A program made the position numbers and the translations under genes. Positions 15,297 to 22,394 of a stretch of 22,394 bases of DNA are shown here, in pieces (position 1 is the stretch's first letter; each line of letters starts with the position of its first letter). This DNA is from Lachnospiraceae bacterium. GTDB lineage: Bacteria; Bacillota_A; Clostridia; Lachnospirales; Lachnospiraceae. The DNA lies in the NCBI GenBank assembly GCA_017516285.1, contig JAFXDD010000008.1, positions 1 to 22,394 of the forward strand, given 5' to 3'. The notes under the pieces were generated by a model. That model had not been told where the DNA came from, did no database searches, and saw nothing but the letters and a program-made list of their open reading frames with translations.

Positions 15297-15494
15297 ATGC
15301 CAAAAATGAAAACAAGCAGAGCAGCTGCAAAACGTTTTAAAGTAACAGGAACAGGTAAATTAAAAAGAGCAAAAGCTTATAAGAGCCATATCTTAACTAA
15401 GAAATCTACTAAGAGAAAACGTAATCTTAGACAACCGGCTATTACAGATGCAACTAATGTTAAGAATATGAAGAAGATTTTACCATATTTATAA
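15297..15494 (+). CDS. rpmI: 50S ribosomal protein L35
   Basis: A 65-aa, very basic protein of the large subunit. The start [14 protein letters not shown] and the end K-K-I-L-P-Y are diagnostic for bL35. The ribosome site AGGAGG lies 8-10 bases before the ATG. It sits between infC (36-base gap) and rplT (22-base gap), the universal bacterial order, and shares the infC leader control. Confidence 0.98.
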   Translation: MPKMKTSRAAAKRFKVTGTGKLKRAKAYKSHILTKKSTKRKRNLRQPAITDATNVKNMKKILPYL

Positions 15495-15516
15495 TCGGTA
15501 GAGGAGGAGTAAGGAC

Positions 15517-15873
15517 ATGGCAAGAATTAAAGGTGGCTTAAACGCTAAGAAGAAACACAATAGAGTATTAAAGCTTGCAAAGGGCTATAGAGGTGCCAGA
15601 AGCAAACAGTATAGAATTGCAAAGCAGTCTGTTATGAGAGCATTAACAAGCTCTTATGCAGGTCGTAAGGAAAGAAAGCGTCAGTTCAGACAGTTATGGA
15701 TCGCTCGTATCAATGCTGCTGCAAGATTAAATGGTTTATCTTACAGCAAGTTTATGTACGGCTTAAAGTTAGCTGAAATCGATATGAACAGAAAGATGTT
15801 AGCTGAAATGGCTGTAAATGATGCAGCAGGATTTACTGCATTGGCAGAAATCGCAAAGAGCAAATTGGCTTAA
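15517..15873 (+). CDS. rplT: 50S ribosomal protein L20
   Basis: A 118-aa basic protein needed for early 50S assembly; it binds 23S rRNA. The start [14 protein letters not shown] and the segment [14 protein letters not shown] are diagnostic for bL20. In Bacillus, free L20 represses this operon through the leader, and the leader at 14556-14716 fits the same role. Last gene of its operon, followed by a strong terminator. Confidence 0.98.
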   Translation: MARIKGGLNAKKKHNRVLKLAKGYRGARSKQYRIAKQSVMRALTSSYAGRKERKRQFRQLWIARINAAARLNGLSYSKFMYGLKLAEIDMNRKMLAEMAVNDAAGFTALAEIAKSKLA

Positions 15874-15883
15874 TATATGAATG

Positions 15884-15918
15884 ATAATCCCGGGAGTGAA
15901 TTTCTTCCGGGATTTTTA
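15884..15918 (+). terminator. Terminator of the infC-rpmI-rplT operon
   Basis: AATCCCGG (15886-15893) pairs with CCGGGATT (15907-15914), followed by TTTTTA. Flanking GATAA and TTATC extend the stem. Confidence 0.9.
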
Positions 15919-15970
15919 TCATTTGTTTTGGATAATAGTCTCGGAGAGTCACTTTTTATCGTTTGCCTAG

Positions 15971-15999
15971 TTGCAGAAAACAATAAATGCGGTTATAAT
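15971..15999 (+). promoter_or_regulatory. Promoter of the pepD operon
   Basis: -35 TTGCAG (15971-15976), a 17-base spacer and a consensus -10 TATAAT (15994-15999), 32 bases before the pepD ATG. Confidence 0.75.
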
Positions 16000-16031
16000 A
16001 AAAACAGCAACTTATGTTAAAGGAGAATATT

Positions 16032-17483
16032 ATGAGCGTTTTAGGACATTTAGAACCGAGAGGTGTTTTTAAATTTTTTGAAGAAATCTGTGGTATTCCT
16101 CACGGGAGTGGTAATACGCAGGCTATGACAGCGTATTTGATGAAGTTTGCGGCGGATAGAGATATAGAGGCCAGAAAAGATAAGCTGGGTAATGTGGTGA
16201 TGAGAAAGCCTGCCACACCGGGTTATGAAGAGGTGCCGGGTGTGGTTATTCAGGGACATATGGATATGGTGGCAGTAAAGACCCCTGATTGCACCAAAAA
16301 TATGTTTACAGATGGTTTGGATTTGGCGGTAAATGGGGATGATATCTATGCTGTAAATACCAGTCTGGGCGGTGATGATGGCATTGCTGTAGCATATGGT
16401 CTGGCAATCATGGATGCAGAGGATTTGGCTCATCCGGAAGTGGAACTGATTATTACCGTAGATGAGGAAACGGGCTTGTTCGGTGCCAAGGCCATTGATG
16501 TCAGCGATATTAAGGGGCGTCGATTTTTAAATATCGATTCCGAGGAAGAAGGGATTTTCCTGACCAGCTGTGCAGGCGGAGCACGTATAACCGGCAAGCT
16601 TCCGGTGAATATGGTCTCTGTTAAGGGTCAGCAGGTTTTGGTAACCTTAAGAGGATTACAGGGTGGCCATAGCGGTGTAGATATTCACAAGGAGCGTGGC
16701 AATGCACTGCAGTTGTTGGCCAGAATGATGTACCATGTATCCAAGGAGGTCGGTTTTTATATTGCTGACTTCCATGGCGGCACCGTAGAAAATGCTATTC
16801 CGCGTGAGGCATTTATGGAAGTGGTGCTGAAGGATATGGCACAGATTGACCGCTTCATAGAGCTTGTCAGGGCATATGAAATGGAGTTAAAAGAGGAGTA
16901 TGTGTTAAGGGATGGAGGCTTGTTTGTAGAGATTTGGGAGGAAGCTCAGGATAATTATGCAGTTTATGATGAAATGACTACCGCAAGTCTTTTGCATTTA
17001 TTAGTGGCTGCGCCGGTGGGAGTACAGGCTATGAGCCAGTCAGTTTCCGGACTGGTAGAAACCAGTTTAAACCTGGGCGTTGTTGCCGGAGATGATGAGT
17101 CGGTAACTATACAGTATTCTGTCAGAAGTTCTTTGGAAAGTGCAAAGGCAGCATTGATTGAAAAGCTGGAAGTTGTTTTTGGTATGGCAGGTGCAGATAT
17201 GGATGTCAGCGGAGAATATCCCGGATGGGCTTATCGTGTGGATAGTCCGCTTCGTGACAAAATGGTTCGTGTTTATGAAGAAATGTTTGGTGTAAAGCCT
17301 GAAATTCAGGCTATCCATGCCGGACTTGAGTGTGGTTTGTTCCTGGGCAAGCAGCCGGAGTTTGACTGTATTTCCTTTGGACCGAATATGCGCGGTATTC
17401 ATACCACAGAGGAGAGATTAAGTATTTCTTCTACCAGAAGAACTTGGGAGTTTTTGACAGCAGTATTGGCAGACAAGAGGTAG
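16032..17483 (+). CDS. pepD: Aminoacyl-histidine dipeptidase (M20, PepD)
   Basis: A 483-aa cytosolic zinc peptidase that cleaves Xaa-His and other dipeptides. Metal and catalytic residues of the M20 family are visible: Q-G-H-M-D-M-V near residue 77-83, L-G-G-D-D-G-I-A-V-A near 118, and D-E-E-T-G-L-F-G-A near 147. The dimerisation-domain feature G-G-H-S-G-V-D-I-H-K follows near 215. I start at 16032 because AAAGGAG (16019-16025) is 6 bases upstream and the protein then opens M-S-V-L-G-H-L-E-P-R-G-V-F, the PepD norm. An ATG at 16014 would add six residues and overlaps the ribosome site. First gene of a tight five-gene run; ltaE follows after 4 bases. Confidence 0.94.
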   Translation: MSVLGHLEPRGVFKFFEEICGIPHGSGNTQAMTAYLMKFAADRDIEARKDKLGNVVMRKPATPGYEEVPGVVIQGHMDMVAVKTPDCTKNMFTDGLDLAVNGDDIYAVNTSLGGDDGIAVAYGLAIMDAEDLAHPEVELIITVDEETGLFGAKAIDVSDIKGRRFLNIDSEEEGIFLTSCAGGARITGKLPVNMVSVKGQQVLVTLRGLQGGHSGVDIHKERGNALQLLARMMYHVSKEVGFYIADFHGGTVENAIPREAFMEVVLKDMAQIDRFIELVRAYEMELKEEYVLRDGGLFVEIWEEAQDNYAVYDEMTTASLLHLLVAAPVGVQAMSQSVSGLVETSLNLGVVAGDDESVTIQYSVRSSLESAKAALIEKLEVVFGMAGADMDVSGEYPGWAYRVDSPLRDKMVRVYEEMFGVKPEIQAIHAGLECGLFLGKQPEFDCISFGPNMRGIHTTEERLSISSTRRTWEFLTAVLADKR

Positions 17484-17487
17484 CAAT

Positions 17488-18558
17488 ATGATTTATTTTA
17501 ATTCTGATTATTTGGAGGGGGCACATCCTCGTATTATGGAGCTGCTGCAGCAGACGAATATGGTGCAGACCGATGGTTATGGTGAGGATGATTATTGTGA
17601 AAAGGCCAGAACATTGATAAGAGAGGCTTGTCAGGCACCTAATGCTCTGGTGCAGTTTCTGGTAGGTGGTACCCAGACTAATATGACGGTAATCAGTGCA
17701 GCACTCAGACCTCATCAGGGAGTTTTGTGCGCGCATACCGGGCATATTAATGTACATGAGACGGGAGCTGTTGAAAGCTTCGGACACAAGGTATTGGCAT
17801 TGTCCGGTGCTAATGGCAAGGTTAGTGCTGATGCGGTACGTCAGTATGTAAGCGTACACAGAATGGATTCGGCCTTTGAGCACATGGTGCAGCCGGGGAT
17901 GGTGTATATTTCGCACCCTACAGAGACCGGTACCTTATATACCAGGGCAGAGCTTACTGCTTTAAGTGAGGCCTGCAGGGAGCTTGGTTTATATTTGTTT
18001 TTGGATGGAGCCCGTCTGGCCTATGGACTGGCGGCTTCTGACAGCGATTTGGATTTGCCGACCATTGCAAGTCTTTGCGATGTATTTTATATCGGTGGCA
18101 CCAAATGCGGAGCTTTGATGGGAGAAGCAGTGGTTATTACCCATGAAGCTTTAAAGAAGGATTTCAGGTACTTGATGAAGCAAAAAGGCGGCATGCTTGC
18201 CAAGGGGCGCTTACTGGGGCTTCAGTTTATAGGGCTTTTTGAAAAGAGGCTGGTGGATAGTACGAAGGAAGACGGCACTACCTTGTATGAAGAAGTAGGT
18301 CATCATACTATTTACTTGGCGGATAAGCTGCGTAAGGCTATTCACGAAATGGGTATTTCTTTTTATAATGAAAATACTACTAACCAGATTTTTATTGTGT
18401 TAGAGGACAGGCAGGTGGCCGAAATAAGTAAGAAATTTTCTCTTGGGTATACAGAGCGTGTGGACGATATCCACAGTGTGATGCGTATCTGTACTTCCTG
18501 GGCTACCAAAGAAGAAAATGTAGATGCTTTAATCGCAGCATTAAAGGCATTAGCATAA
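17488..18558 (+). CDS. ltaE: Low-specificity L-threonine aldolase
   Basis: A 356-aa PLP enzyme of the aspartate aminotransferase fold that splits L-threonine (and allo-threonine) to glycine and acetaldehyde. The PLP lysine is K206 in I-G-G-T-K-C-G-A. The N-terminal Y-G-E-D-D-Y and the cofactor-holding L-F-L-D-G-A-R-L-A-Y segment also fit. Length is typical (about 340-360). AGAGG, which overlaps the pepD stop region, precedes the ATG, with a 4-base gap, so coupled translation is likely. Paired with pepD it suggests use of peptide-derived amino acids. A related beta-eliminating lyase is the main alternative. Confidence 0.9.
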   Translation: MIYFNSDYLEGAHPRIMELLQQTNMVQTDGYGEDDYCEKARTLIREACQAPNALVQFLVGGTQTNMTVISAALRPHQGVLCAHTGHINVHETGAVESFGHKVLALSGANGKVSADAVRQYVSVHRMDSAFEHMVQPGMVYISHPTETGTLYTRAELTALSEACRELGLYLFLDGARLAYGLAASDSDLDLPTIASLCDVFYIGGTKCGALMGEAVVITHEALKKDFRYLMKQKGGMLAKGRLLGLQFIGLFEKRLVDSTKEDGTTLYEEVGHHTIYLADKLRKAIHEMGISFYNENTTNQIFIVLEDRQVAEISKKFSLGYTERVDDIHSVMRICTSWATKEENVDALIAALKALA

Positions 18559-18583
18559 ATATATTAAAAAAGAGGTTACTGCG

Positions 18584-19756
18584 ATGAGTAAGGAGACAAT
18601 CAAGGCTTTGAGGGGGCTTATGATTTTTGCCGCAGTGTTGGTACTGGCGGTATTGCATTTAGATAAGGTCATTATGTTTATTGGCTTGGTAATCGGCATA
18701 TTGCGGCCTTTTTTAATCGGTGCGGCAGTTGCATTTATTATCAATATTCCAATGAAGGCAATAGAAGGCAGACTCTTTGCCCGAAAGAACAGACTTTCAA
18801 GATGGAAGCGACCACTCAGTTTTCTTCTTTCCATCCTTGCTGTCGTAGTGGTATTTTGGGCGGTCTGGATGTTAATCATTCCGCAGCTGGGTGATACTGT
18901 CAGTGAGCTTGCAATAAAGATTCCTGCCTTTTTCAGGGAAACCTTAAAAATTTTGCAAGAGGTTTTTGATAATAATGCCGGGATCCAGGAGTATATAGCA
19001 GAGTTAAATATTGCAAACTGGGATTGGAACGGTATTATTGCAAAGATTGCGGATGCTCTTGGAAGTGGTATCGGTAATGTGTTAGTATCTACCGTGTCTG
19101 TGGCAGGCAGTATTTTTGGTGTAGTGTTTGACGGTGTGATAGCATTTGTTTTTGCTATTTATGTACTGATGCAGAAGGAGACCCTGTCAGGCCAGTTTGA
19201 GCGCCTGATGCAGGCATATCTGCCGGAGAAGCTTTGCTTAAGAATTAGAAAGGTGTTAAGGCTTTTAAATAAGAATTTCAACAGCTTTTTCTCCAGTCAG
19301 TGTCTGGAAGCAGTGATTCTGGGGGCTCTGTTTGTAGTTGCAATGAGTATTTTCGGCTTTCCGTATGCAGTGCTAATCGGTACCTTGATTGCAGTTACGG
19401 CCCTGGTTCCTATTGTTGGTGCCTTTATTGGATGTGCCGTGGGTGCTTTTCTGATATTGGTGGAGGACCCGCTTTTGGCAGTTGGTTTTGTAATCATGTT
19501 CCTGATTTTACAGCAGTTGGAGGGCAATCTCATATATCCAAGAGTTGTGGGAAGCTCTGTAGGTCTGCCGGCTATCTGGGTGTTAGTGGCAGTCAGTGTG
19601 GGTGGCAGTCTGTTTGGAGTGGTAGGTATGCTTATCTTTATACCGATTACCTCTACTTTATATACACTTTTGAGAGAGGACGTAAATGAACGAAATGCAA
19701 AAAAAGCAAGGCTTACAGCCAAGGCAAAAGCCGAAAATAAACAACAAAGAAAATAA
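18584..19756 (+). CDS. AI-2E family transporter (PerM/YdiK-like)
   Basis: A 390-aa membrane protein with hydrophobic segments near residues 7-55, 75-100, 165-200 and a C-terminal cluster at ~235-355. The C-terminal block with P-I-V-G-A-F-I-G and Q-Q-L-E-G-N-L-I-Y-P-R-V-V-G is the AI-2E (UPF0118) signature. Family members have been proposed to export autoinducer-2 or to act as Na+/H+ antiporters; the role here is unknown. AGAGGT precedes the ATG, 25 bases after ltaE. Its last 71 bases overlap the start of the next gene in another frame, giving a lysine-rich tail. Confidence 0.9.
   Translation: MSKETIKALRGLMIFAAVLVLAVLHLDKVIMFIGLVIGILRPFLIGAAVAFIINIPMKAIEGRLFARKNRLSRWKRPLSFLLSILAVVVVFWAVWMLIIPQLGDTVSELAIKIPAFFRETLKILQEVFDNNAGIQEYIAELNIANWDWNGIIAKIADALGSGIGNVLVSTVSVAGSIFGVVFDGVIAFVFAIYVLMQKETLSGQFERLMQAYLPEKLCLRIRKVLRLLNKNFNSFFSSQCLEAVILGALFVVAMSIFGFPYAVLIGTLIAVTALVPIVGAFIGCAVGAFLILVEDPLLAVGFVIMFLILQQLEGNLIYPRVVGSSVGLPAIWVLVAVSVGGSLFGVVGMLIFIPITSTLYTLLREDVNERNAKKARLTAKAKAENKQQRK
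19674..19680 (+). promoter_or_regulatory. Ribosome site inside the AI-2E gene
   Basis: GAGAGGA lies 5-6 bases before the ATG at 19686. It sits within the last 30 codons of the AI-2E coding region and decides the overlapping start of the methyltransferase gene. Confidence 0.6.
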
Positions 19757-20894
19757 ACTCTGCCCTGTATCGGGTAAATGCGGTGGTTGTGATTGGATAG
19801 GAAGGCCTTATGAACAACAGTTGGAAGCCAAAAGAAAGGCCACAGAAAAGCTTTTAGAGCCTTTCTGCAGGCTGGAAGGTATTATAGGTATGGAGGCACC
19901 TTTTTACTATCGCAATAAGGTCCACGCGGTCTTTGACAGGGATAGAAAGGGGAATGTCATATCAGGCATTTACGAAAAAAACAGCCATAAGGTAGTGCCG
20001 GTGGAGAAATGCCTGATTGAGGATCAAAAATCCGGTAAAATCATAAAGACCATTTGCAGACTTTGCAAAAGCTTTAAGATAAAAACCTATGATGAGGATA
20101 CCGGCTACGGACTTTTGCGACATGTGCTGGTGCGGTCCGGTTATCATACCGGTGAATACATGGTGGTTCTGGTGCTTGGCAGTCCCATTTTGCCTTCCAA
20201 AAATAACTTTGTGAAGGTACTTAGGGCAGAGCATCCGGAAATTACCACAGTAATCATTAATGTCAATGATAAGAAGACAAGCATGGTACTGGGAGAGAAG
20301 GAGCAGGTAGTCTATGGTAAAGGTTATATTGAGGATGTGCTACTAGGCAAGACCTTCCGTATTTCTCCCAAGTCTTTTTATCAGATCAATCCGTTACAGA
20401 CGGAGAAACTGTACGGGAAGGCCATAGAATATGCGGGGCTCACCGGCAGGGAAGTGGTGGTGGATGCCTATTGCGGCACCGGTACCATTGGGATTCTTAT
20501 GGCAGACCATGCCGGGGAAGTTATTGGTGTGGAGCTGAACAAAGACGCCGTAAAGGATGCCCGCGTCAATGCCAAACGAAACGGAACCCAAAATATCAGC
20601 TTCTATGAGAAGGATGCAGGAGAATTTTTGGTGCAAATGGCGGAGCAGGAGACTAAGGTAGATGTGGTAGTCATGGACCCGCCCAGAGCAGGCAGTGACG
20701 AGGCCTTTTTATCCTCTGTGGTGCGTATCGGACCTAAGAGGGTGGTATATGTGTCCTGTAATCCGGAGACACTGGTAAGAGATTTGAAATATTTAACAAA
20801 ACAGGGATATAAAGTTAAACGAGCCCATGCAGTGGATATGTTTGCACAGACCAGCGAGCATACAGAGTTGGTGGTTTTGTTAGGAAAGGCATAA
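19686..20894 (+). CDS. 23S rRNA (uracil-5)-methyltransferase, RlmD/RumA-like, no TRAM domain
   Basis: A 402-aa SAM-dependent methyltransferase predicted to make m5U in 23S rRNA. The [4Fe-4S] cysteines match the RumA spacing: C26-x5-C32-x2-C35 and C109. The SAM motif V-D-A-Y-C-G-T-G-T-I-G-I starts near residue 259. The catalytic region has V-V-M-D-P-P-R-A-G and the nucleophile C358 in V-S-C-N-P-E-T-L-V-R-D, with H-T-E-L-V near the end. The N-terminal TRAM RNA-binding domain of RlmD and RlmCD is absent: the iron-sulfur motif begins within 25 residues of the start. GAGAGGA (19674-19680) supports the ATG at 19686, making a 71-base overlap with the previous gene. Which uridine is modified cannot be told. 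Confidence 0.88.
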   Translation: MNEMQKKQGLQPRQKPKINNKENKLCPVSGKCGGCDWIGRPYEQQLEAKRKATEKLLEPFCRLEGIIGMEAPFYYRNKVHAVFDRDRKGNVISGIYEKNSHKVVPVEKCLIEDQKSGKIIKTICRLCKSFKIKTYDEDTGYGLLRHVLVRSGYHTGEYMVVLVLGSPILPSKNNFVKVLRAEHPEITTVIINVNDKKTSMVLGEKEQVVYGKGYIEDVLLGKTFRISPKSFYQINPLQTEKLYGKAIEYAGLTGREVVVDAYCGTGTIGILMADHAGEVIGVELNKDAVKDARVNAKRNGTQNISFYEKDAGEFLVQMAEQETKVDVVVMDPPRAGSDEAFLSSVVRIGPKRVVYVSCNPETLVRDLKYLTKQGYKVKRAHAVDMFAQTSEHTELVVLLGKA

Positions 20895-20899
20895 AATAA

Positions 20900-21889
20900 A
20901 TGAATAAAGCGACTTGGATACAAGTTTTTAAAATAGGAATAGGCAGTGCGGTGGCTATTTTTCTGGCAGAATGGATGGGACTTACCTATGCCACCAGTGC
21001 CGGTATTGTAACACTTCTGACTATTCAGAATACCCGAAAAGACACCTTTCATCTGGCAATAAAGCGTATTATATCCTTTGGTGTAACCATGCTTCTGGCA
21101 TGGGGCTGTGTCAGTTTGATACCGCAACATGTAATCGCTTTCGGTGTGTTTATGCTGCTTTTAGTAGGTATTAGCTACTATCTGGACTGGAATGGTGCTA
21201 TTTCAGTAAATGCCGTTATCGGAACCCATATCATCATTATGGAGAAGGGGTTGAACTGGAATTTGACATGGAATGAAGCAGCAATGGTTATTATTGGTAT
21301 TGTCATCGCGGTACTTTTTAATCTGCATATGCCAAGTAAGGAAGGCGAGCTTCAGATGGATATTGCACATATCGATAAATACATGGATGAAAACCTCCAT
21401 TCCATTGCTGACCATTTATGCAGCCATTCCAAGTTAAACAAAGACAAAAAGCATCTGAAATCCTTGCTGGAGCATATATCAGGTGCCATTGAAAAGGCCT
21501 ATGCCAATAAAAATAATACATTGAAAAGTCATTCGGATTATTATATCGATTATCTGAATCTGCGCAAGGAACAGTGTGAAATTTTATTGCATGTATATTA
21601 CATTGTGGCTCACCATGATTTTGTGGTGGAAGAAGCAGCTATCGTAGCAGAGGTCATTCGTAAGGTGGCAGAGCATTTACATGTACAGCGTGAAATTGGC
21701 ATGATTAAGGTGCGGATTGATAAGGTTACTGATGGCATTATTCACGGAGAAATGCCTGCAAATCATCAGGAGTTTGAAGGTAAGGCGGTGCTGTATCAGT
21801 TACTTAATGAGTTGAGAGAGTTTTTGTGGCATCAGGAACTATTTTTGGAAAATGTAACCGAAGAACAGATTTTGGCTTATTGGGAATAA
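20900..21889 (+). CDS. Aromatic acid exporter family protein (ArAE_1/FUSC-like)
   Basis: A 329-aa protein with an N-terminal membrane part: hydrophobic segments at about residues 8-27, 55-75, 78-95 and 130-148, the ArAE_1 layout (start W-I-Q-V-F-K-I-G-I-G-S-A-V-A). A soluble, charged, helical C-terminal half from ~155 onward matches the ArAE_1 C-terminal domain. Related proteins (YqjA-type, AaeB and FUSC families) are proposed exporters of aromatic acids; no substrate is known for this one. It starts 5 bases after the methyltransferase stop with a loose AGGAAAGG site about 11 bases before the ATG. Last gene of the pepD run, followed by a terminator. Confidence 0.85.
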   Translation: MNKATWIQVFKIGIGSAVAIFLAEWMGLTYATSAGIVTLLTIQNTRKDTFHLAIKRIISFGVTMLLAWGCVSLIPQHVIAFGVFMLLLVGISYYLDWNGAISVNAVIGTHIIIMEKGLNWNLTWNEAAMVIIGIVIAVLFNLHMPSKEGELQMDIAHIDKYMDENLHSIADHLCSHSKLNKDKKHLKSLLEHISGAIEKAYANKNNTLKSHSDYYIDYLNLRKEQCEILLHVYYIVAHHDFVVEEAAIVAEVIRKVAEHLHVQREIGMIKVRIDKVTDGIIHGEMPANHQEFEGKAVLYQLLNELREFLWHQELFLENVTEEQILAYWE

Positions 21890-21896
21890 GAGAATA

Positions 21897-21936
21897 AAAC
21901 TGTTGCAGATAGAGAGGATTTGCAGCAGTTTATTTT
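21897..21936 (+). terminator. Terminator of the pepD-to-exporter operon
   Basis: AAACTGTTGCA (21897-21907) pairs with TGCAGCAGTTT (21921-21931) with one G-U pair, followed by ATTTTT. Confidence 0.85.
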
Positions 21937-21961
21937 TAATAAAATATACTTGAATTTGGGT

Positions 21962-21994
21962 AAAAAATTTCGCAGAGTTACATACTCTGCGAAA
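21962..21994 (-). terminator. Minus-strand intrinsic terminator
   Basis: TTTCGCAGAG (21968-21977) and CTCTGCGAAA (21985-21994) form a perfect 10-bp stem, 11 bp with T21978-A21984. The T run lies only on the minus-strand side (21967-21962); the plus side continues AAGGAAAA. It therefore terminates leftward transcription. No minus-strand gene longer than the putative small RNA is seen to its right. Confidence 0.8.
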
Positions 21995-22027
21995 AGGAAA
22001 AACTGGCAAAATACCCCCTGTATCGTA
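21962..22027 (-). ncRNA. Putative small RNA on the minus strand
   Basis: On the minus strand a promoter at 22060-22033 is followed about 40 bases later by a perfect terminator hairpin ending in six U (21967-21962). The predicted RNA is about 65 nt. It has a G-rich run (GGGGG), a pyrimidine-rich stretch (TTTTTCCTTTTC) and the terminator hairpin. No known RNA family is recognised. The opposing genes end at 21889, so it is not antisense to a coding region. Existence rests on promoter plus terminator only. Confidence 0.45.
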
Positions 22028-22032
22028 TTCAT

Positions 22033-22060
22033 ATTATATCACATGTCTTTAAAAAAGCAA
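22033..22060 (-). promoter_or_regulatory. Minus-strand promoter for the putative small RNA
   Basis: Read on the minus strand: -35 TTGCTT (22060-22055), a 16-base spacer and extended -10 TGATATAAT (22041-22033). Start site is expected near 22027. Confidence 0.6.
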
Positions 22061-22232
22061 GAAAATTCAATGTATTTTAAGAAAAGTTATGTGTTTATAA
22101 AAATTTAATAATATTTTCTGTGACAAAATGCGACCTGAATGCCTATTAAGTAATAGAGGGATGTTTTTACTTTATGCATGATTCGTAATGAAATTTAGAC
22201 ATTTTGTTTAAATTACAATGACTGGTATATTG

Positions 22233-22244
22233 GTATTGCAATAC
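22233..22244. repeat. 12-bp palindrome over a -35 box
   Basis: GTATTGCAATAC is a perfect palindrome and includes the -35 TTGCAA of the promoter at 22236-22264. It is a candidate repressor operator. GGTAT words repeat on both sides (22224 and 22245). Confidence 0.5.
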
Positions 22245-22264
22245 GGTATGTGGTGTGCTACAAT
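22236..22264 (+). promoter_or_regulatory. Promoter reading out of the right edge
   Basis: -35 TTGCAA (22236-22241), a 17-base spacer and -10 TACAAT (22259-22264). It would transcribe a leader of at least 120 bases toward the right edge. Confidence 0.65.
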
Positions 22265-22270
22265 GTGAGT

Positions 22271-22394
22271 AGAGGAGGTCACATTTTTAGGTTACAAAGG
22301 TTGAGACTTTCATGTAAAAAAGCATTCATCTAATATATGGACTTAAAGAGTCGGAAAGTACAGGTGGAATGTTGGAAAAAGATATTACAGAAAA
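22271..22394 (+). other. Leader region and possible start of a gene cut by the window edge
   Basis: After the promoter there is AGGAGGT (22274-22280) with no good start codon in register that opens a long frame. Further on, ACTTTC (22306-22311) can pair with GAAAGT (22354-22359) and encloses the inverted repeat GACT/AGTC (22340-22352), so the leader may be folded. AGGTGG (22362-22367) lies just before ATG (22369) or TTG (22372). The open frame M-L-E-K-D-I-T-E runs off the edge and is too short to identify. The stretch 22061-22230 shows nothing recognisable. Confidence 0.3.

Noticed and set aside
21920..22108. 62-codon plus-strand frame after the exporter
   Set aside because: It begins in the 3' arm of a terminator, has no ribosome site and runs through the minus-strand terminator and promoter; composition is AT-rich non-coding.
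1..22394. CRISPR array, transposon, prophage, toxin-antitoxin or defence system
   Set aside because: No spaced direct repeats, transposase, integrase or toxin-like pair was seen; gene content and codon use look uniform.

Overview
The window looks like a chromosomal housekeeping segment of a low-to-medium GC anaerobic Firmicute, most likely a Lachnospiraceae-type Clostridium. The pointers are the protein sequences, the AGGAGG-type ribosome sites, the TTGACA/TATAAT promoters, the T-box leader and the gene set (DegV, HemZ, DUF1540, ArAE_1 exporter). Every gene is on the + strand. No insertion sequence, prophage, CRISPR array or restriction or defence island is visible.

Layout. Positions 1-~36 are the 3' tail of a 23S rRNA gene. 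It is followed by tRNA-Glu(CTC) with no 5S rRNA gene between them. Next come degV and a MATE efflux gene, each ending or starting at a clear terminator or promoter. Then apt (adenine salvage) has its own strong promoter and precedes the bifunctional (p)ppGpp enzyme rel. rel leads a compact run: rel, an MBL-fold hydrolase whose ATG overlaps the rel stop, and hemZ. hisS (possible internal promoter), aspS and a divergent 4'-phosphopantetheinyl transferase follow closely.

A threonine T-box leader (about 11811-12044, specifier ACC) controls thrS. A small double-DUF1540 cysteine protein follows, with a perfect 16-bp palindrome just ahead of its ribosome site. The infC-rpmI-rplT translation operon comes next. 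It has a classic autoregulatory leader: a strong intrinsic terminator, an upstream segment that can pair with the terminator's 5' arm, and an ATT start codon for infC. After its terminator, a promoter drives pepD-ltaE-AI-2E transporter-rlmD-like-aromatic acid exporter, tightly packed and ending in a terminator at about 21897-21936.

The last ~500 bases hold no convincing complete gene. They do hold two regulatory units: a minus-strand promoter plus terminator that would make a ~65-nt RNA, and a plus-strand promoter with a palindrome over its -35 box that drives a structured leader running off the edge.

How it fits together: most of the window serves translation and its supply (rRNA, tRNA, HisRS, AspRS, ThrRS, IF3, L35, L20, rRNA methylase) and the response to its failure (Rel, T-box, L20 feedback). 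Peptide and amino acid catabolism (PepD, threonine aldolase) and export functions are added on. I found no undescribed multi-gene system. The best leads are the putative small RNA near 21962-22027, the divergent phosphopantetheinyl transferase, the HisRS with an atypical C-terminus, the 23S-tRNA junction without 5S, and the DUF1540 palindrome.
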